DNA of 9,203 nucleotides from Clostridia bacterium (GCA_028709105.1 JAQVYD010000048.1:1-9203), one strand, 5' to 3'. Shown: positions 1 to 6,894, counted from the first letter of the stretch. Translations and numbers: made by a program. The notes: generated by a model not told the origin, from the letters alone.

Positions 1-585
1 ATGATTGTGGGATTAGGGAATCCCGGCACTCGTTATGAAAAAACCAGGCATAATGTAGGTTTTATGATTATAGATGCGTTTGCTGCTAGTTATCAGTTGA
101 AAATTGATAAAAAACAAGGCAGGTCTTTGGTAGGGTTGGGTTTTATAGAGCAAGAGAAGGTGCTTTTGGTTAAACCTCAGACTTATATGAATAGAAGTGG
201 AGAGGCTGTCTGGGAAATCTTAAATTATTACCGGGAGGGGATCGAGGATTTCTTAGTAATCCATGATGATTTAGATTTGGATTTTGGTCGGCTTAGGTTT
301 AAGAGGGGCGGGGGTAGTGGGGGACATAACGGTTTGAAATCTATTACGCAAATGTTAAATTCACCCGAATATTCCCGTTGTAAAGTGGGGATAGGCCGTC
401 CCCCCGAGTTTATGCAAGCAGAAGATTATGTTTTAGGTTCTTTTTTAGAAAGGGAAAGGGGGCTTTTACCTGAAATAATTAAGGGTTCTTTGGCAGGTTT
501 AAAAGCTTGGTTTTTCGAGGGTATTGATGAAGCAATGAACAAATGGAATTCCTTTAACATCGAGTTAGAAAAGAAAGAAGATTAG
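1..585 (+). CDS. pth: Peptidyl-tRNA hydrolase (spoVC homologue)
   Basis: Hydrolyses the ester bond of peptidyl-tRNAs that fall off the ribosome, freeing tRNA in the cytoplasm. The 194-residue product has the usual family length and motifs: IVGLGNPG at residues 2-9, TRHNVGF at 15-21 with the catalytic histidine H17, TYMNRSG at 61-67 with N64, HDDLDL at 88-93 with the conserved aspartate D89, and GGHNGLKS at 107-114 with N110. In B. subtilis the same gene (spoVC) lies upstream of fin and mfd, and that order is kept here. Family members commonly start with M-K-hydrophobic-IVGLGNPG. The ATG at base 1 encodes the residue directly before IVGLGNPG, so the true start may be a codon or two upstream, outside the window. 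The ribosome binding site is not visible. Identity is very secure; the exact start is less so. Confidence 0.97.
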   Translation: MIVGLGNPGTRYEKTRHNVGFMIIDAFAASYQLKIDKKQGRSLVGLGFIEQEKVLLVKPQTYMNRSGEAVWEILNYYREGIEDFLVIHDDLDLDFGRLRFKRGGGSGGHNGLKSITQMLNSPEYSRCKVGIGRPPEFMQAEDYVLGSFLERERGLLPEIIKGSLAGLKAWFFEGIDEAMNKWNSFNIELEKKED

Positions 586-613
586 CAGAGAGGCAAATTT
601 GAATAAACCTAGT

Positions 614-648
614 CCGGTTAGGAGATACTAGAATTTAGTCTTAGCCGG
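614..648 (+). other. Leader hairpin abutting the Shine-Dalgarno of the membrane-protein gene
   Basis: CCGGTTA (614-620) can pair with TAGCCGG (642-648), seven pairs with one G-U wobble. An inner ACTA (627-630) pairs with TAGT (636-639) around a five-base loop. The outer stem takes in the first two bases of the GGGAGGG ribosome binding site (647-653), so folding could limit ribosome access to the gene starting at 658. There is no T-run after it, so it is not a terminator. The pairing is seen directly; the regulatory role is inference. Confidence 0.3.
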
Positions 649-657
649 GAGGGAAAA

Positions 658-1047
658 ATGTCTTATTGGGGGGCTGGTTTTTTAGCTGCCGGAGCAGCGT
701 GGGTGCTCAACCGTTTTGTGGTGAAATATTTAGGGGAGTCCTCCATTATTTGGGTGATCCCCTGGTTGGAAGAAATAGTGAAAACAGGGACAGCCGTATA
801 TAGTGGGGCTTCCCTTCTGGGGACACATGTAGTTTTTGGTGTGATTGAGGCTGTTGCCGATTATGCCGTTTCACCACGTTGGGGAATTTTAGCCGGTTTT
901 TCCGGTATGCTTAGTCACTGGTTTTATGGGCTGGTAACAGTATTTGTGTATAAACAAACCTCCTCTTGGTTAGGCGGAATCTTATGTGCCGGTTTCCTTC
1001 ATGTTTTTTGGAATTATGCGATGACCCGTATCAATAACAAGAGTTAA
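658..1047 (+). CDS. Small membrane protein with PrsW/CPBP-like protease motifs
   Basis: A 129-residue, strongly hydrophobic protein with about four membrane segments (roughly residues 5-27, 44-66, 76-98 and 103-121). I do not recognise a named gene. In order it carries EEIVK at 38-42 (EExxK), FGVIE at 60-64 (FxxxE), HWFYG at 87-91 (HxxxG) and HVFWN at 115-119 (HxxxN). This is the order and type of motif known from PrsW and related CPBP/ABI membrane proteases, where glutamates and histidines form the active site in the membrane. Those proteins are usually 200 residues or more, so this would be a minimal core. The start is supported by GGGAGGG at 647-653, four bases before ATG. It lies between pth and fin and ends 49 bases before fin, so they are probably co-transcribed. 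Protease activity is inference; a catalytically dead or scaffold protein is possible. Confidence 0.8.
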   Translation: MSYWGAGFLAAGAAWVLNRFVVKYLGESSIIWVIPWLEEIVKTGTAVYSGASLLGTHVVFGVIEAVADYAVSPRWGILAGFSGMLSHWFYGLVTVFVYKQTSSWLGGILCAGFLHVFWNYAMTRINNKS

Positions 1048-1082
1048 CGCAAAAATATTTTTCGTGGGGAAGGAATTAGCCC

Positions 1083-1088
1083 GGGAGG
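1083..1088 (+). promoter_or_regulatory. Ribosome binding site that sets the fin start
   Basis: GGGAGG lies eight bases before the ATG at 1097. The earlier in-frame GTG at 1064 has no purine-rich site in front of it, only an A/T-rich run, and would add 11 residues not expected in Fin. The site therefore favours the ATG start. Confidence 0.8.
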
Positions 1089-1096
1089 TTTTGGCG

Positions 1097-1336
1097 ATGC
1101 GCTTTATTTATATCTGTGTGGAGTGTGCTAATTATATTGGTGAGCTTGAATTGACTAATTGGAACGAAGCTATGTTAGGTTTTGATACACTTACTTTTGC
1201 TGAAAAACAAGAGCTTTTGGATTTAGATTTCGGACAACGGCAAGGTACGGTAAAAGCTATTTGTGAGACTTGTTATAAGAAAAAAATAGCCGCACAGCTT
1301 TTTTATGATGGGGTGGATAAACCGAGTTTTCATTAA
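1097..1336 (+). CDS. fin: Fin-like anti-sigma-F factor (YabK family)
   Basis: Fin is a small zinc-binding protein made in the forespore; in B. subtilis it binds core RNA polymerase and inhibits sigma-F, helping the switch to sigma-G. From the ATG at 1097 the product has 79 residues, close to the B. subtilis length. It shows a CVEC pair at C7/C10 and a CETC pair at C56/C59, a split zinc ribbon of the expected spacing. The middle part (LGFDTLTFAEKQELL, residues 27-41) resembles the Fin segment between the two cysteine pairs. It sits just upstream of mfd, as in B. subtilis. A longer reading from GTG at 1064 (90 residues) is open but unsupported by a ribosome binding site. The gene follows the membrane-protein gene closely; any sigma-F promoter of its own is not evident. 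Identity rests on cysteine pattern, size and synteny. Confidence 0.87.
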   Translation: MRFIYICVECANYIGELELTNWNEAMLGFDTLTFAEKQELLDLDFGQRQGTVKAICETCYKKKIAAQLFYDGVDKPSFH

Positions 1337-1357
1337 AAATAAAATTATTTATAGTCT

Positions 1358-1387
1358 CAGTTAATGTTACGTAGTATATTATATAAT
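1358..1387 (+). promoter_or_regulatory. Candidate promoter for mfd
   Basis: The fin-mfd gap is very AT-rich from 1337 to 1392 and contains a perfect TATAAT at 1382-1387. The best -35 match, TTAATG at 1360-1365 with a 16-base spacer, agrees with TTGACA at only three of six positions. Overlapping TATATT and TTATAA words make the exact -10 uncertain. Transcription would start about 70 bases before mfd. Confidence 0.35.
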
Positions 1388-1417
1388 TATAAGGCAGTTG
1401 AAAAACTAGTGAGGATT

Positions 1418-1440
1418 GTGGGGGTCAAGTTGATACCCAC
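1418..1440 (+). repeat. Imperfect palindrome in the mfd leader
   Basis: The arms GTGGGGGTCAA (1418-1428) and TTGATACCCAC (1430-1440) are inverted copies matching at nine of eleven positions around a single central base. The lack of a loop makes a protein operator a better reading than an RNA hairpin. It lies downstream of the candidate promoter and 12 bases before the mfd ribosome binding site GAGAGGA (1452-1458). What binds, if anything, is unknown. Confidence 0.4.
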
Positions 1441-1465
1441 TATTTAAACATGAGAGGAACCGAAA

Positions 1466-4400
1466 ATGTCATTACAGTCGGTGTTAGATTATTTGAAAAA
1501 GGCGAAAGAATACAGTTTCCTTCGCGAACAGGTGAAAAGTAGTAGAACTAATCTTCTTTATGGTGTAACCGGTTCTCAGAAAAGTATGCTCGCGGCTTTG
1601 CTGCTGAGTATTGAAGATCGTCCTCTCCTTTATATAGTTGAATCGGCTTTGCGGAGTAAAGAAATTTTTGATGATTTTTGCAATTTGCTTCCTGTCCATA
1701 GTGTCCAGTTTTTTCCTTCTTTAGATGCTCTTCCTTTTGAGGTGTTTGCTCAGAGTCACGAAACGCGCTGTAAGCGTTTGGAGGTGTTGGAGGGGCTGCT
1801 TACGGGAAGAACCAAAGTAGTTGTGACTACTTTGGAAGCTTTGAGCAAAACGCTCATGCCTCCGGAGGTTTTTCGGCAGGCCTTGCTAACTCTGCAGGTA
1901 GGACAAAGAGTTAATTTGGAAGAGCTTCTGGCTTATTTTGTAGGGGTAGGGTATCAGAGAGTAGACAGGGTAGAAGATAAGGGGCAATTTTCCCAACGTG
2001 GTGGTATCCTTGATCTTTTACCACCGACCGCGGAAAATCCTTTTCGGGTTGAATTTTTTGATGAGGAGATCGAATCGATCCGCTTGTTTTCTGTGGAAAA
2101 TCAACGGTCTTTGCACAAGGTTGATACAGTAGCTCTTTCGCCGGCTGCAGAATTTTTCCTCGCAGGTTTGGATAAGGAGAAAGCTCTAGAGCGAATAAGG
2201 GAAGAGAGCAGAGCCTCTCATAACTTTTCGCAAAAATTGAAATTAATTGAGGAGTTTATTTTTTATGAGCAGTATTTTCCCGGTCACGAACAGCTTTTAC
2301 CTTATTTTACGAGAGAGAAATATACCCTTTTTGATTATTTCCCCCAGTCACCCTTAGTGATTTTTGATGAACCCGGCCGGCAAAAAGAAAGCAGTCAGGC
2401 GCGAGAAAGAGAGTTGCAGGAAACCTATACGGCTCTGCGGGAAAAGGGCAGGGTTTTACCTAGTCAAGCGGATAATTATCTAAGTTGGGGAGAAATAGGC
2501 GAGATTTTTCTGCGGATGAAGACTGTCTTTTTCTCGCTGCTTCCTCAAAAGCCCCTTTTCGAGAACGCGGTTAATCTGTTGGGCATTTCCGCAAAAACAA
2601 TTAGTTTATTTATGGGCAAGATTCGTTTTTTAGCTGATGAGTTAAAGGAATTAAAACGGCAAAAATATACGGTCGTGATTCTTGTTAATTCACGGGAAAG
2701 AGGCGAACGGTTACGGCAAGGCTTATGGGATTTGGGTGTGGAAGCCTCTTTTGTCGGGGATGATTTTGTTTTACAGGGTGAAAAGATTTATCTGACGAAA
2801 GGATATTTGACGAGCGGGTTTGAGCTAACTTCTTGGAAACTCGTTGTTTTAACGGAACACGAGCTGTTTTATCAGCCTAAAAAGAGGATGCCCCGGCGCA
2901 TGTTTCAGGAAGGCAAAAGGATTACGGTCCTCGAGGATTTGCAGATAGGTGACTATGTCGTGCATCTTAGTCATGGGATTGGTCGTTATGTGGGGATTGA
3001 AAATCTTGCTGTGGGGGATGCGGAAAGAGACTATTTGGTCATTAAATACAGGGGTGAAGATAAATTATATGTTCCTACGGCTCAGGTAGGGTTACTGCAA
3101 AAATATTCGTATCAGGACGGTTTAACTCCGAAATTATCCAAATTGGGTGGAAGTGAATGGAATAAAGTAAAAAGCAAGGTCAAAGGAAGTGTGCAGGATT
3201 TAGCCCAAGATCTTTTAAATCTATATGCGGTGAGACATTCTTTGCGTGGCTATGCTTTCGCTTTGGATACACCGTGGCAAGAAGAATTTGAAGATGCTTT
3301 CCCTTATGAGGAGACATCAGACCAGTTAAAAAGTATTGAGGAAATTAAACGGGATATGGAGAAGCCTAGACCGATGGATAGGTTGCTTTGTGGAGATGTG
3401 GGCTATGGTAAGACGGAGGTGGCAATCCGGGCTGCTTGTAAAGCGTCTTTAGATGGCAAGCAAACGGCTTTTTTGGTTCCCACTACAATTTTAGCCCAGC
3501 AGCATTATAATACTTTCCGGGAAAGGTTTGAAGGATTTCCGATTAGTGTTGATGTTTTAAGCCGTTTCCGTTCTGCGAAAGAACAAAAACAGATTTTAGA
3601 AGCTTTGACCCAAGGGAAAATCGATATTATTATTGGTACTCACCGGCTTTTATCTAAAGATATTAGGTTTAAAGATTTAGGGCTTTTAGTGGTTGATGAG
3701 GAACAGCGTTTCGGAGTTGTGCATAAAGAACGATTAAAAAACCTAAAGAAAACAGTAGATGTGCTTACCCTTACCGCGACGCCTATCCCCAGAACTTTAC
3801 AAATGTCTTTGGTGGGGGTAAGGGATATGAGTGTGATTGAAACCCCTCCGGAAGATCGCTATCCTGTCCAGACTTTTGTCGTCGAGTATAGTCCTCAATT
3901 GGTGAGGGAAGCGATTAAGCGGGAACTAGATCGTGGCGGACAGGTTTATTTTGTGCATAATCGTGTGGAAAACATTGAAAAAGTTGCTTTAGAAATACAA
4001 GAGCTTGTGCCGGAAGCACGGGTGGGCATAGCTCACGGGAAAATGACGGAGGTTCAGTTGGAAAATGTCATGTTAGATTTTATGGAAGCCCAGCTTGATG
4101 TTTTGGTATGTACAACTATTATTGAGTCAGGTCTGGATATTTCCAATGTTAATACTTTGCTTGTTAATCAAGCTGATAAGCTTGGTCTTTCTCAGCTTTA
4201 TCAGTTGAGAGGCCGGGTAGGGCGTTCCAATCGGGTGGCTTATGCGTATTTGACCTATAAAAAAGATAAAGTTCTTTCGGAGATAGCTGAAAAAAGATTA
4301 AGTGCGATTCGCGAATTTACGGAATTGGGTTCTGGTTTTAAAATTGCCATGCGGGATTTGGAGATCAGGGGCGCCGGGAATATTTTAGGCGCCGAGCAGA

Positions 4401-4963
4401 GCGGACAGATTGCGGCGGTAGGTTTCGATCTATATTGTCAGATGTTGGAGGAGGCGGTGCGGGAGGCCAAAGGGGAAGAACGGCCTGAAGAAAAAACGGT
4501 GTTTATTGATATCTATGTGAAGGCTTACATTCCGCAGGAATATATTGCTGATAATGGGGTAAAAATTAATTTTTATCAACGTATTAATGCGGTTAAGGAA
4601 AAAGGGGAATTAACACAACTTGCCGAAGAATTAAAGGATCGCTTTGGTCCTTTGCCGGAGGCGGTTATTAATTTATTGCAGATTGCGGCGATTAAACTCG
4701 TTGCCGTTTTAAGCAAGATTGTTTCTATTACGCAAGAGCAAGAAATAATTAAAATAAAGATGGCAGATAATCATGGTTTGACAGGTAGTGAGTTGATGGA
4801 TTTGGCTAGGCGTTATCGGAGGCAGGTTAGTTTTAGTGTTTCTGCCGGGTTAGAGATTATGGTTAATATTGGGAACTTGCAGCAGCAGGAAAGACTGATT
4901 TTGTTAGAAAACATAATCGCGGAAATATCTGCACTTGCTCTTGAAGAGAAGATTCTGATATAA
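1466..4963 (+). CDS. mfd: Transcription-repair coupling factor Mfd
   Basis: Mfd is a DNA translocase that pushes off RNA polymerase stalled at lesions and recruits UvrA for nucleotide excision repair. The 1165-residue product is full length. In order: a UvrB-like N-terminal module (about 1-350), the RNA-polymerase-interacting CarD-like domain (about 485-555), a RecG-type helicase core (about 615-960) and the C-terminal TRCF domain (about 1010-1110). Helicase motifs are intact: Walker A GDVGYGKT at 643-650, DEEQ at 744-747, TATP at 770-773 and QLRGRVGR at 913-920. The N-terminal P-loop is degenerate, as usual in Mfd, but reads GVTGSQKS at 33-40 and still has the lysine-serine pair. The start is supported by GAGAGGA eight bases upstream. 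The neighbour fin and downstream spoVT match B. subtilis order. The next gene begins 39 bases after the stop, so the two are probably co-transcribed. Confidence 0.98.
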   Translation: MSLQSVLDYLKKAKEYSFLREQVKSSRTNLLYGVTGSQKSMLAALLLSIEDRPLLYIVESALRSKEIFDDFCNLLPVHSVQFFPSLDALPFEVFAQSHETRCKRLEVLEGLLTGRTKVVVTTLEALSKTLMPPEVFRQALLTLQVGQRVNLEELLAYFVGVGYQRVDRVEDKGQFSQRGGILDLLPPTAENPFRVEFFDEEIESIRLFSVENQRSLHKVDTVALSPAAEFFLAGLDKEKALERIREESRASHNFSQKLKLIEEFIFYEQYFPGHEQLLPYFTREKYTLFDYFPQSPLVIFDEPGRQKESSQARERELQETYTALREKGRVLPSQADNYLSWGEIGEIFLRMKTVFFSLLPQKPLFENAVNLLGISAKTISLFMGKIRFLADELKELKRQKYTVVILVNSRERGERLRQGLWDLGVEASFVGDDFVLQGEKIYLTKGYLTSGFELTSWKLVVLTEHELFYQPKKRMPRRMFQEGKRITVLEDLQIGDYVVHLSHGIGRYVGIENLAVGDAERDYLVIKYRGEDKLYVPTAQVGLLQKYSYQDGLTPKLSKLGGSEWNKVKSKVKGSVQDLAQDLLNLYAVRHSLRGYAFALDTPWQEEFEDAFPYEETSDQLKSIEEIKRDMEKPRPMDRLLCGDVGYGKTEVAIRAACKASLDGKQTAFLVPTTILAQQHYNTFRERFEGFPISVDVLSRFRSAKEQKQILEALTQGKIDIIIGTHRLLSKDIRFKDLGLLVVDEEQRFGVVHKERLKNLKKTVDVLTLTATPIPRTLQMSLVGVRDMSVIETPPEDRYPVQTFVVEYSPQLVREAIKRELDRGGQVYFVHNRVENIEKVALEIQELVPEARVGIAHGKMTEVQLENVMLDFMEAQLDVLVCTTIIESGLDISNVNTLLVNQADKLGLSQLYQLRGRVGRSNRVAYAYLTYKKDKVLSEIAEKRLSAIREFTELGSGFKIAMRDLEIRGAGNILGAEQSGQIAAVGFDLYCQMLEEAVREAKGEERPEEKTVFIDIYVKAYIPQEYIADNGVKINFYQRINAVKEKGELTQLAEELKDRFGPLPEAVINLLQIAAIKLVAVLSKIVSITQEQEIIKIKMADNHGLTGSELMDLARRYRRQVSFSVSAGLEIMVNIGNLQQQERLILLENIIAEISALALEEKILI

Positions 4964-5002
4964 TAAGTTCATCTTTAGATAAAGAGAAAGAGAGGATTAA
5001 GA

Positions 5003-6055
5003 ATGAAAAAGTATTGGAAGTTAATGGTGTACATGCTGGCGTTAGCGTTTTTATTAACAGGCTGTGGCGATAAAATAGTAGCTAAGGTTAATGGAGAACG
5101 GATTACGGAAACACAGCTTAATGTTAAGGTGGAACAAATTGCTGCTCTTAACGGTTATGATTTAGAGGGTGAGAATGGTGAGCTTGTCAAGGGTTTTTTA
5201 GAAGAACAGATGTTACAGGCTTTGATTATGGAAAAATTGGTGTTGCAAGACGCTAAAGAGAAAAAAATTCCTTTGGACAAGAAAAAATTAAAGGAAGAAT
5301 TGGAAAAATTTAAAGAAGGTTTTTCTGCGGAAAAAGAATATCAGGAGTTTTTGGCGGCGAATAAATTAGCGGAAAAAGATATGGAAAAAATCTATAAAAA
5401 TATGCTCATTTATAATGGACTTTTTGCGGAAGTAACCAAGGATATTACTAAAGCGGCAAAGGATCCGGAAGCATATTATAATGAAAATCCGGAAGAATTT
5501 TATCAGCCGGAGATGGTACAGGTGCGTCATGTTTTAGTGGAAAAGGAAGAAGAAGCTAAAGAAATTTTGGTAGCTTTAGAGCAAGGTGAGGATTTTAAAA
5601 AGTTAGCCTTGGAGAAATCTACAGACCCTTCTGTCAAGCAAAATGAAGGTTTGATTGATTATTTCCCTAAAGAGGTAAATATGGTAGAAGAATTTGTAGA
5701 AGCGGCGTTTGCTTTAAAGGAAGTAGGTCAATATACAAAAGAACCGGTAAAAAGTGATTTCGGTTATCATCTGATTAAACTTGAAGGGAGAAAAGAGGCT
5801 AAACAACTGACTTTTGACGAGGTTAAAGATAAGTTGGCGGAAAGGTTTTTAGCCGAAGAAAAGAATGAGAAATTTCAAGCTTATGAACAGGAGCTTTTAG
5901 CTAAAGCAAAAATAGAAAAGATGCTTTCACAAAATAAGGAAGAGGAAAACGGAGAAGAGCCGTCGGATGTTTCAGAGCAGAATAAAGACAAGGATGACCC
6001 GGTAGTTGAGCAAGACCAAGATAAGGACCAGGACAAGGCCAAGGTCAAGCAATAA
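5003..6055 (+). CDS. Parvulin-type peptidyl-prolyl isomerase lipoprotein (PrsA/SurA-like)
   Basis: Likely a foldase on the outer face of the membrane that helps secreted proteins fold. The 350-residue product begins with a lipoprotein signal peptide: KK, a hydrophobic stretch and lipobox LTGC with the acylated cysteine at C21. A SurA_N/PrsA-type helical domain follows (about 25-165). The parvulin domain spans about 172-262, with the conserved histidines H176 (VRHVLV) and H256 (FGYHLIK). The last 40 residues are a charged, low-complexity tail rich in K, D, E and Q. The ribosome binding site GAGAGG (4990-4995) lies seven bases before ATG. It follows mfd by 39 bases and ends at a strong terminator. 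B. subtilis has no such gene between mfd and spoVT, and its prsA is elsewhere, so the symbol is withheld. Family assignment is secure; substrates are unknown. Confidence 0.93.
   Translation: MKKYWKLMVYMLALAFLLTGCGDKIVAKVNGERITETQLNVKVEQIAALNGYDLEGENGELVKGFLEEQMLQALIMEKLVLQDAKEKKIPLDKKKLKEELEKFKEGFSAEKEYQEFLAANKLAEKDMEKIYKNMLIYNGLFAEVTKDITKAAKDPEAYYNENPEEFYQPEMVQVRHVLVEKEEEAKEILVALEQGEDFKKLALEKSTDPSVKQNEGLIDYFPKEVNMVEEFVEAAFALKEVGQYTKEPVKSDFGYHLIKLEGRKEAKQLTFDEVKDKLAERFLAEEKNEKFQAYEQELLAKAKIEKMLSQNKEEENGEEPSDVSEQNKDKDDPVVEQDQDKDQDKAKVKQ
6008..6052 (+). repeat. Degenerate short tandem repeat coding a K/D/Q tail
   Basis: Variants of a six-base unit (CAAGAC, CAAGAT, AAGGAC, CAGGAC, AAGGCC, AAGGTC) recur in frame and encode alternating Q/D/K residues at the C terminus of the lipoprotein. 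Such a tract can vary in length by slippage; a six-base unit would keep the reading frame. Confidence 0.5.
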
Positions 6056-6080
6056 AATTAGTAATAAAAAGGGATTAAAT

Positions 6081-6114
6081 AAAAAGCGTCGGTTTTTAAC
6101 GACGCTTTTTGTTG
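6081..6114 (+). terminator. Intrinsic terminator after the mfd-isomerase unit
   Basis: A perfect 11-bp stem, AAAAAGCGTCG (6081-6091) with CGACGCTTTTT (6100-6110), encloses an eight-base loop and runs into a T-rich tail. It lies 26 bases after the isomerase stop codon. The A-run before the stem would also let it work from the opposite strand. Confidence 0.93.
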
Positions 6115-6121
6115 TATTAGG

Positions 6122-6152
6122 TGAATAAATGAATCTTAAAGGATATATACTA
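6122..6152 (+). promoter_or_regulatory. Sigma-G (or sigma-F) type promoter of spoVT
   Basis: TGAATA at 6122-6127 and TATACTA at 6146-6152 are separated by 18 bases. Known B. subtilis sigma-G promoters read GHATR, about 18 bases, CATWHTA. Here GAATA fits the -35 fully and TATACTA fits the -10 at six of seven positions. Transcription would start near 6159, some 39 bases before spoVT. In B. subtilis spoVT is known to be sigma-G dependent, which agrees. Sigma-F promoters are similar and cannot be excluded. Confidence 0.72.
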
Positions 6153-6166
6153 TCACTAAAGTATCC
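6141..6166 (+). repeat. Bulged inverted repeat over the spoVT -10 and start point
   Basis: GGAT plus ACT (6141-6144 and 6149-6151, with a four-base bulge between them) is complementary to AGTATCC (6160-6166). It covers the -10 box and the predicted start site, where a repressor site would act. It may be chance in AT-rich DNA. Confidence 0.25.
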
Positions 6167-6197
6167 CTAAATTACCAAGAAAGAAAGGTGTGACCAG

Positions 6198-6758
6198 ATG
6201 AAGGCAACTGGTATTGTACGAAGAATAGATGATTTAGGTAGAGTGGTTATTCCTAAAGAAATTCGTAGGACACTTAGAATTCGTGAAGGTGATCCTTTGG
6301 AAATTTTTGTGGATAGGGAAGGGGAGGTAATTCTTAAAAAATATTCTCCTATTGGTGAATTGAGTGAATTTGCCCAGGAGTATGCTGATTCTCTTTATGA
6401 AGCGATTGGTCATATTGCTTGTATTGCGGACAGGGACCAGATTATTGCTGTAGCGGGAGGCCCTAAAAAGGAGTTCCTAAATAAAAGAATTGGTTTGGCT
6501 GTGGAAAAGGTCATGGATGAAAGAAAAGCAATTTTAATCAATCAACCTGGGCAGGACTCTTATTGTGCTATTTGCTTAAATGATGAAGGTGAAGAATGTA
6601 AGTATGCGGCAGAAGTGATTGCTCCGATTATTGCCGAGGGAGATCCGATTGGAGCGGTACTTATCATCTCTAAGGAGGCTAATCTTAAGTTTACAGATTT
6701 GGAAATGAAATTAGCGGAGACGGCAGCTTCTTTCCTCGCTAAACAAATGGAACAGTAA
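6198..6758 (+). CDS. spoVT: Stage V sporulation transcription regulator SpoVT
   Basis: SpoVT is a DNA-binding regulator acting in the forespore, where it raises or lowers expression of sigma-G-dependent genes. The 186-residue product has the SpoVT-AbrB swapped-hairpin domain at about 1-50 (GIVRRIDDLGRVVIPKEIRR region, residues 5-24) and a GAF-like domain at about 55-180 ending ETAASFLAKQMEQ. Similarity to B. subtilis SpoVT (178 residues) is strong across the first 70 residues and at the C terminus. Unlike that protein as I recall it, the GAF domain carries cysteines C75, C123, C126 and C134, including a CxxC pair. The start is supported by AAAGGTG seven bases upstream. The gene is isolated: terminator upstream at 6081-6114, its own sigma-G-like promoter, and terminator downstream at 6777-6800. 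AbrB, a shorter paralogue, is excluded by the GAF domain. Confidence 0.97.
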   Translation: MKATGIVRRIDDLGRVVIPKEIRRTLRIREGDPLEIFVDREGEVILKKYSPIGELSEFAQEYADSLYEAIGHIACIADRDQIIAVAGGPKKEFLNKRIGLAVEKVMDERKAILINQPGQDSYCAICLNDEGEECKYAAEVIAPIIAEGDPIGAVLIISKEANLKFTDLEMKLAETAASFLAKQMEQ

Positions 6759-6776
6759 TTGAAGAAGCAATTTACG

Positions 6777-6800
6777 GGTGGCGGTTTGCCACCTTTTTTT
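6777..6800 (+). terminator. Intrinsic terminator of spoVT
   Basis: GGTGGC (6777-6782) pairs perfectly with GCCACC (6788-6793) around a five-base loop, followed by seven Ts. It lies 18 bases after the spoVT stop codon. Confidence 0.93.
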
Positions 6801-6841
6801 GTCAGTTTCCCCATGTTAGAGTAAAATTAAAGAGAAAGATA

Positions 6842-6850
6842 TGATATTAT
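6842..6850 (+). promoter_or_regulatory. Candidate extended -10 promoter for mazG
   Basis: TG at 6842-6843, one base, then TATTAT at 6845-6850 gives an extended -10 that matches TATAAT at five of six positions. No good -35 lies at the right distance, which extended -10 promoters tolerate. A promoter is expected here because the spoVT terminator precedes the gene. Transcription would start near 6857. Confidence 0.45.
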
Positions 6851-6894
6851 AAATTAGAGAAAGAAAAAATAGGAAATAGTAAGGGGAGAGCATC

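Noticed and set aside
1064..1096. Longer fin reading from GTG at 1064
   Set aside because: No ribosome binding site precedes it, it adds residues unlike known Fin proteins, and GGGAGG at 1083-1088 is ideally placed for the ATG at 1097.
1484..1699. 71-residue frame on the minus strand inside mfd
   Set aside because: It is antisense to a clear mfd coding region and shows no motif or family likeness.
6560..6814. 84-residue frame on the minus strand over the end of spoVT
   Set aside because: It runs through the spoVT terminator and opposes a strongly conserved gene.
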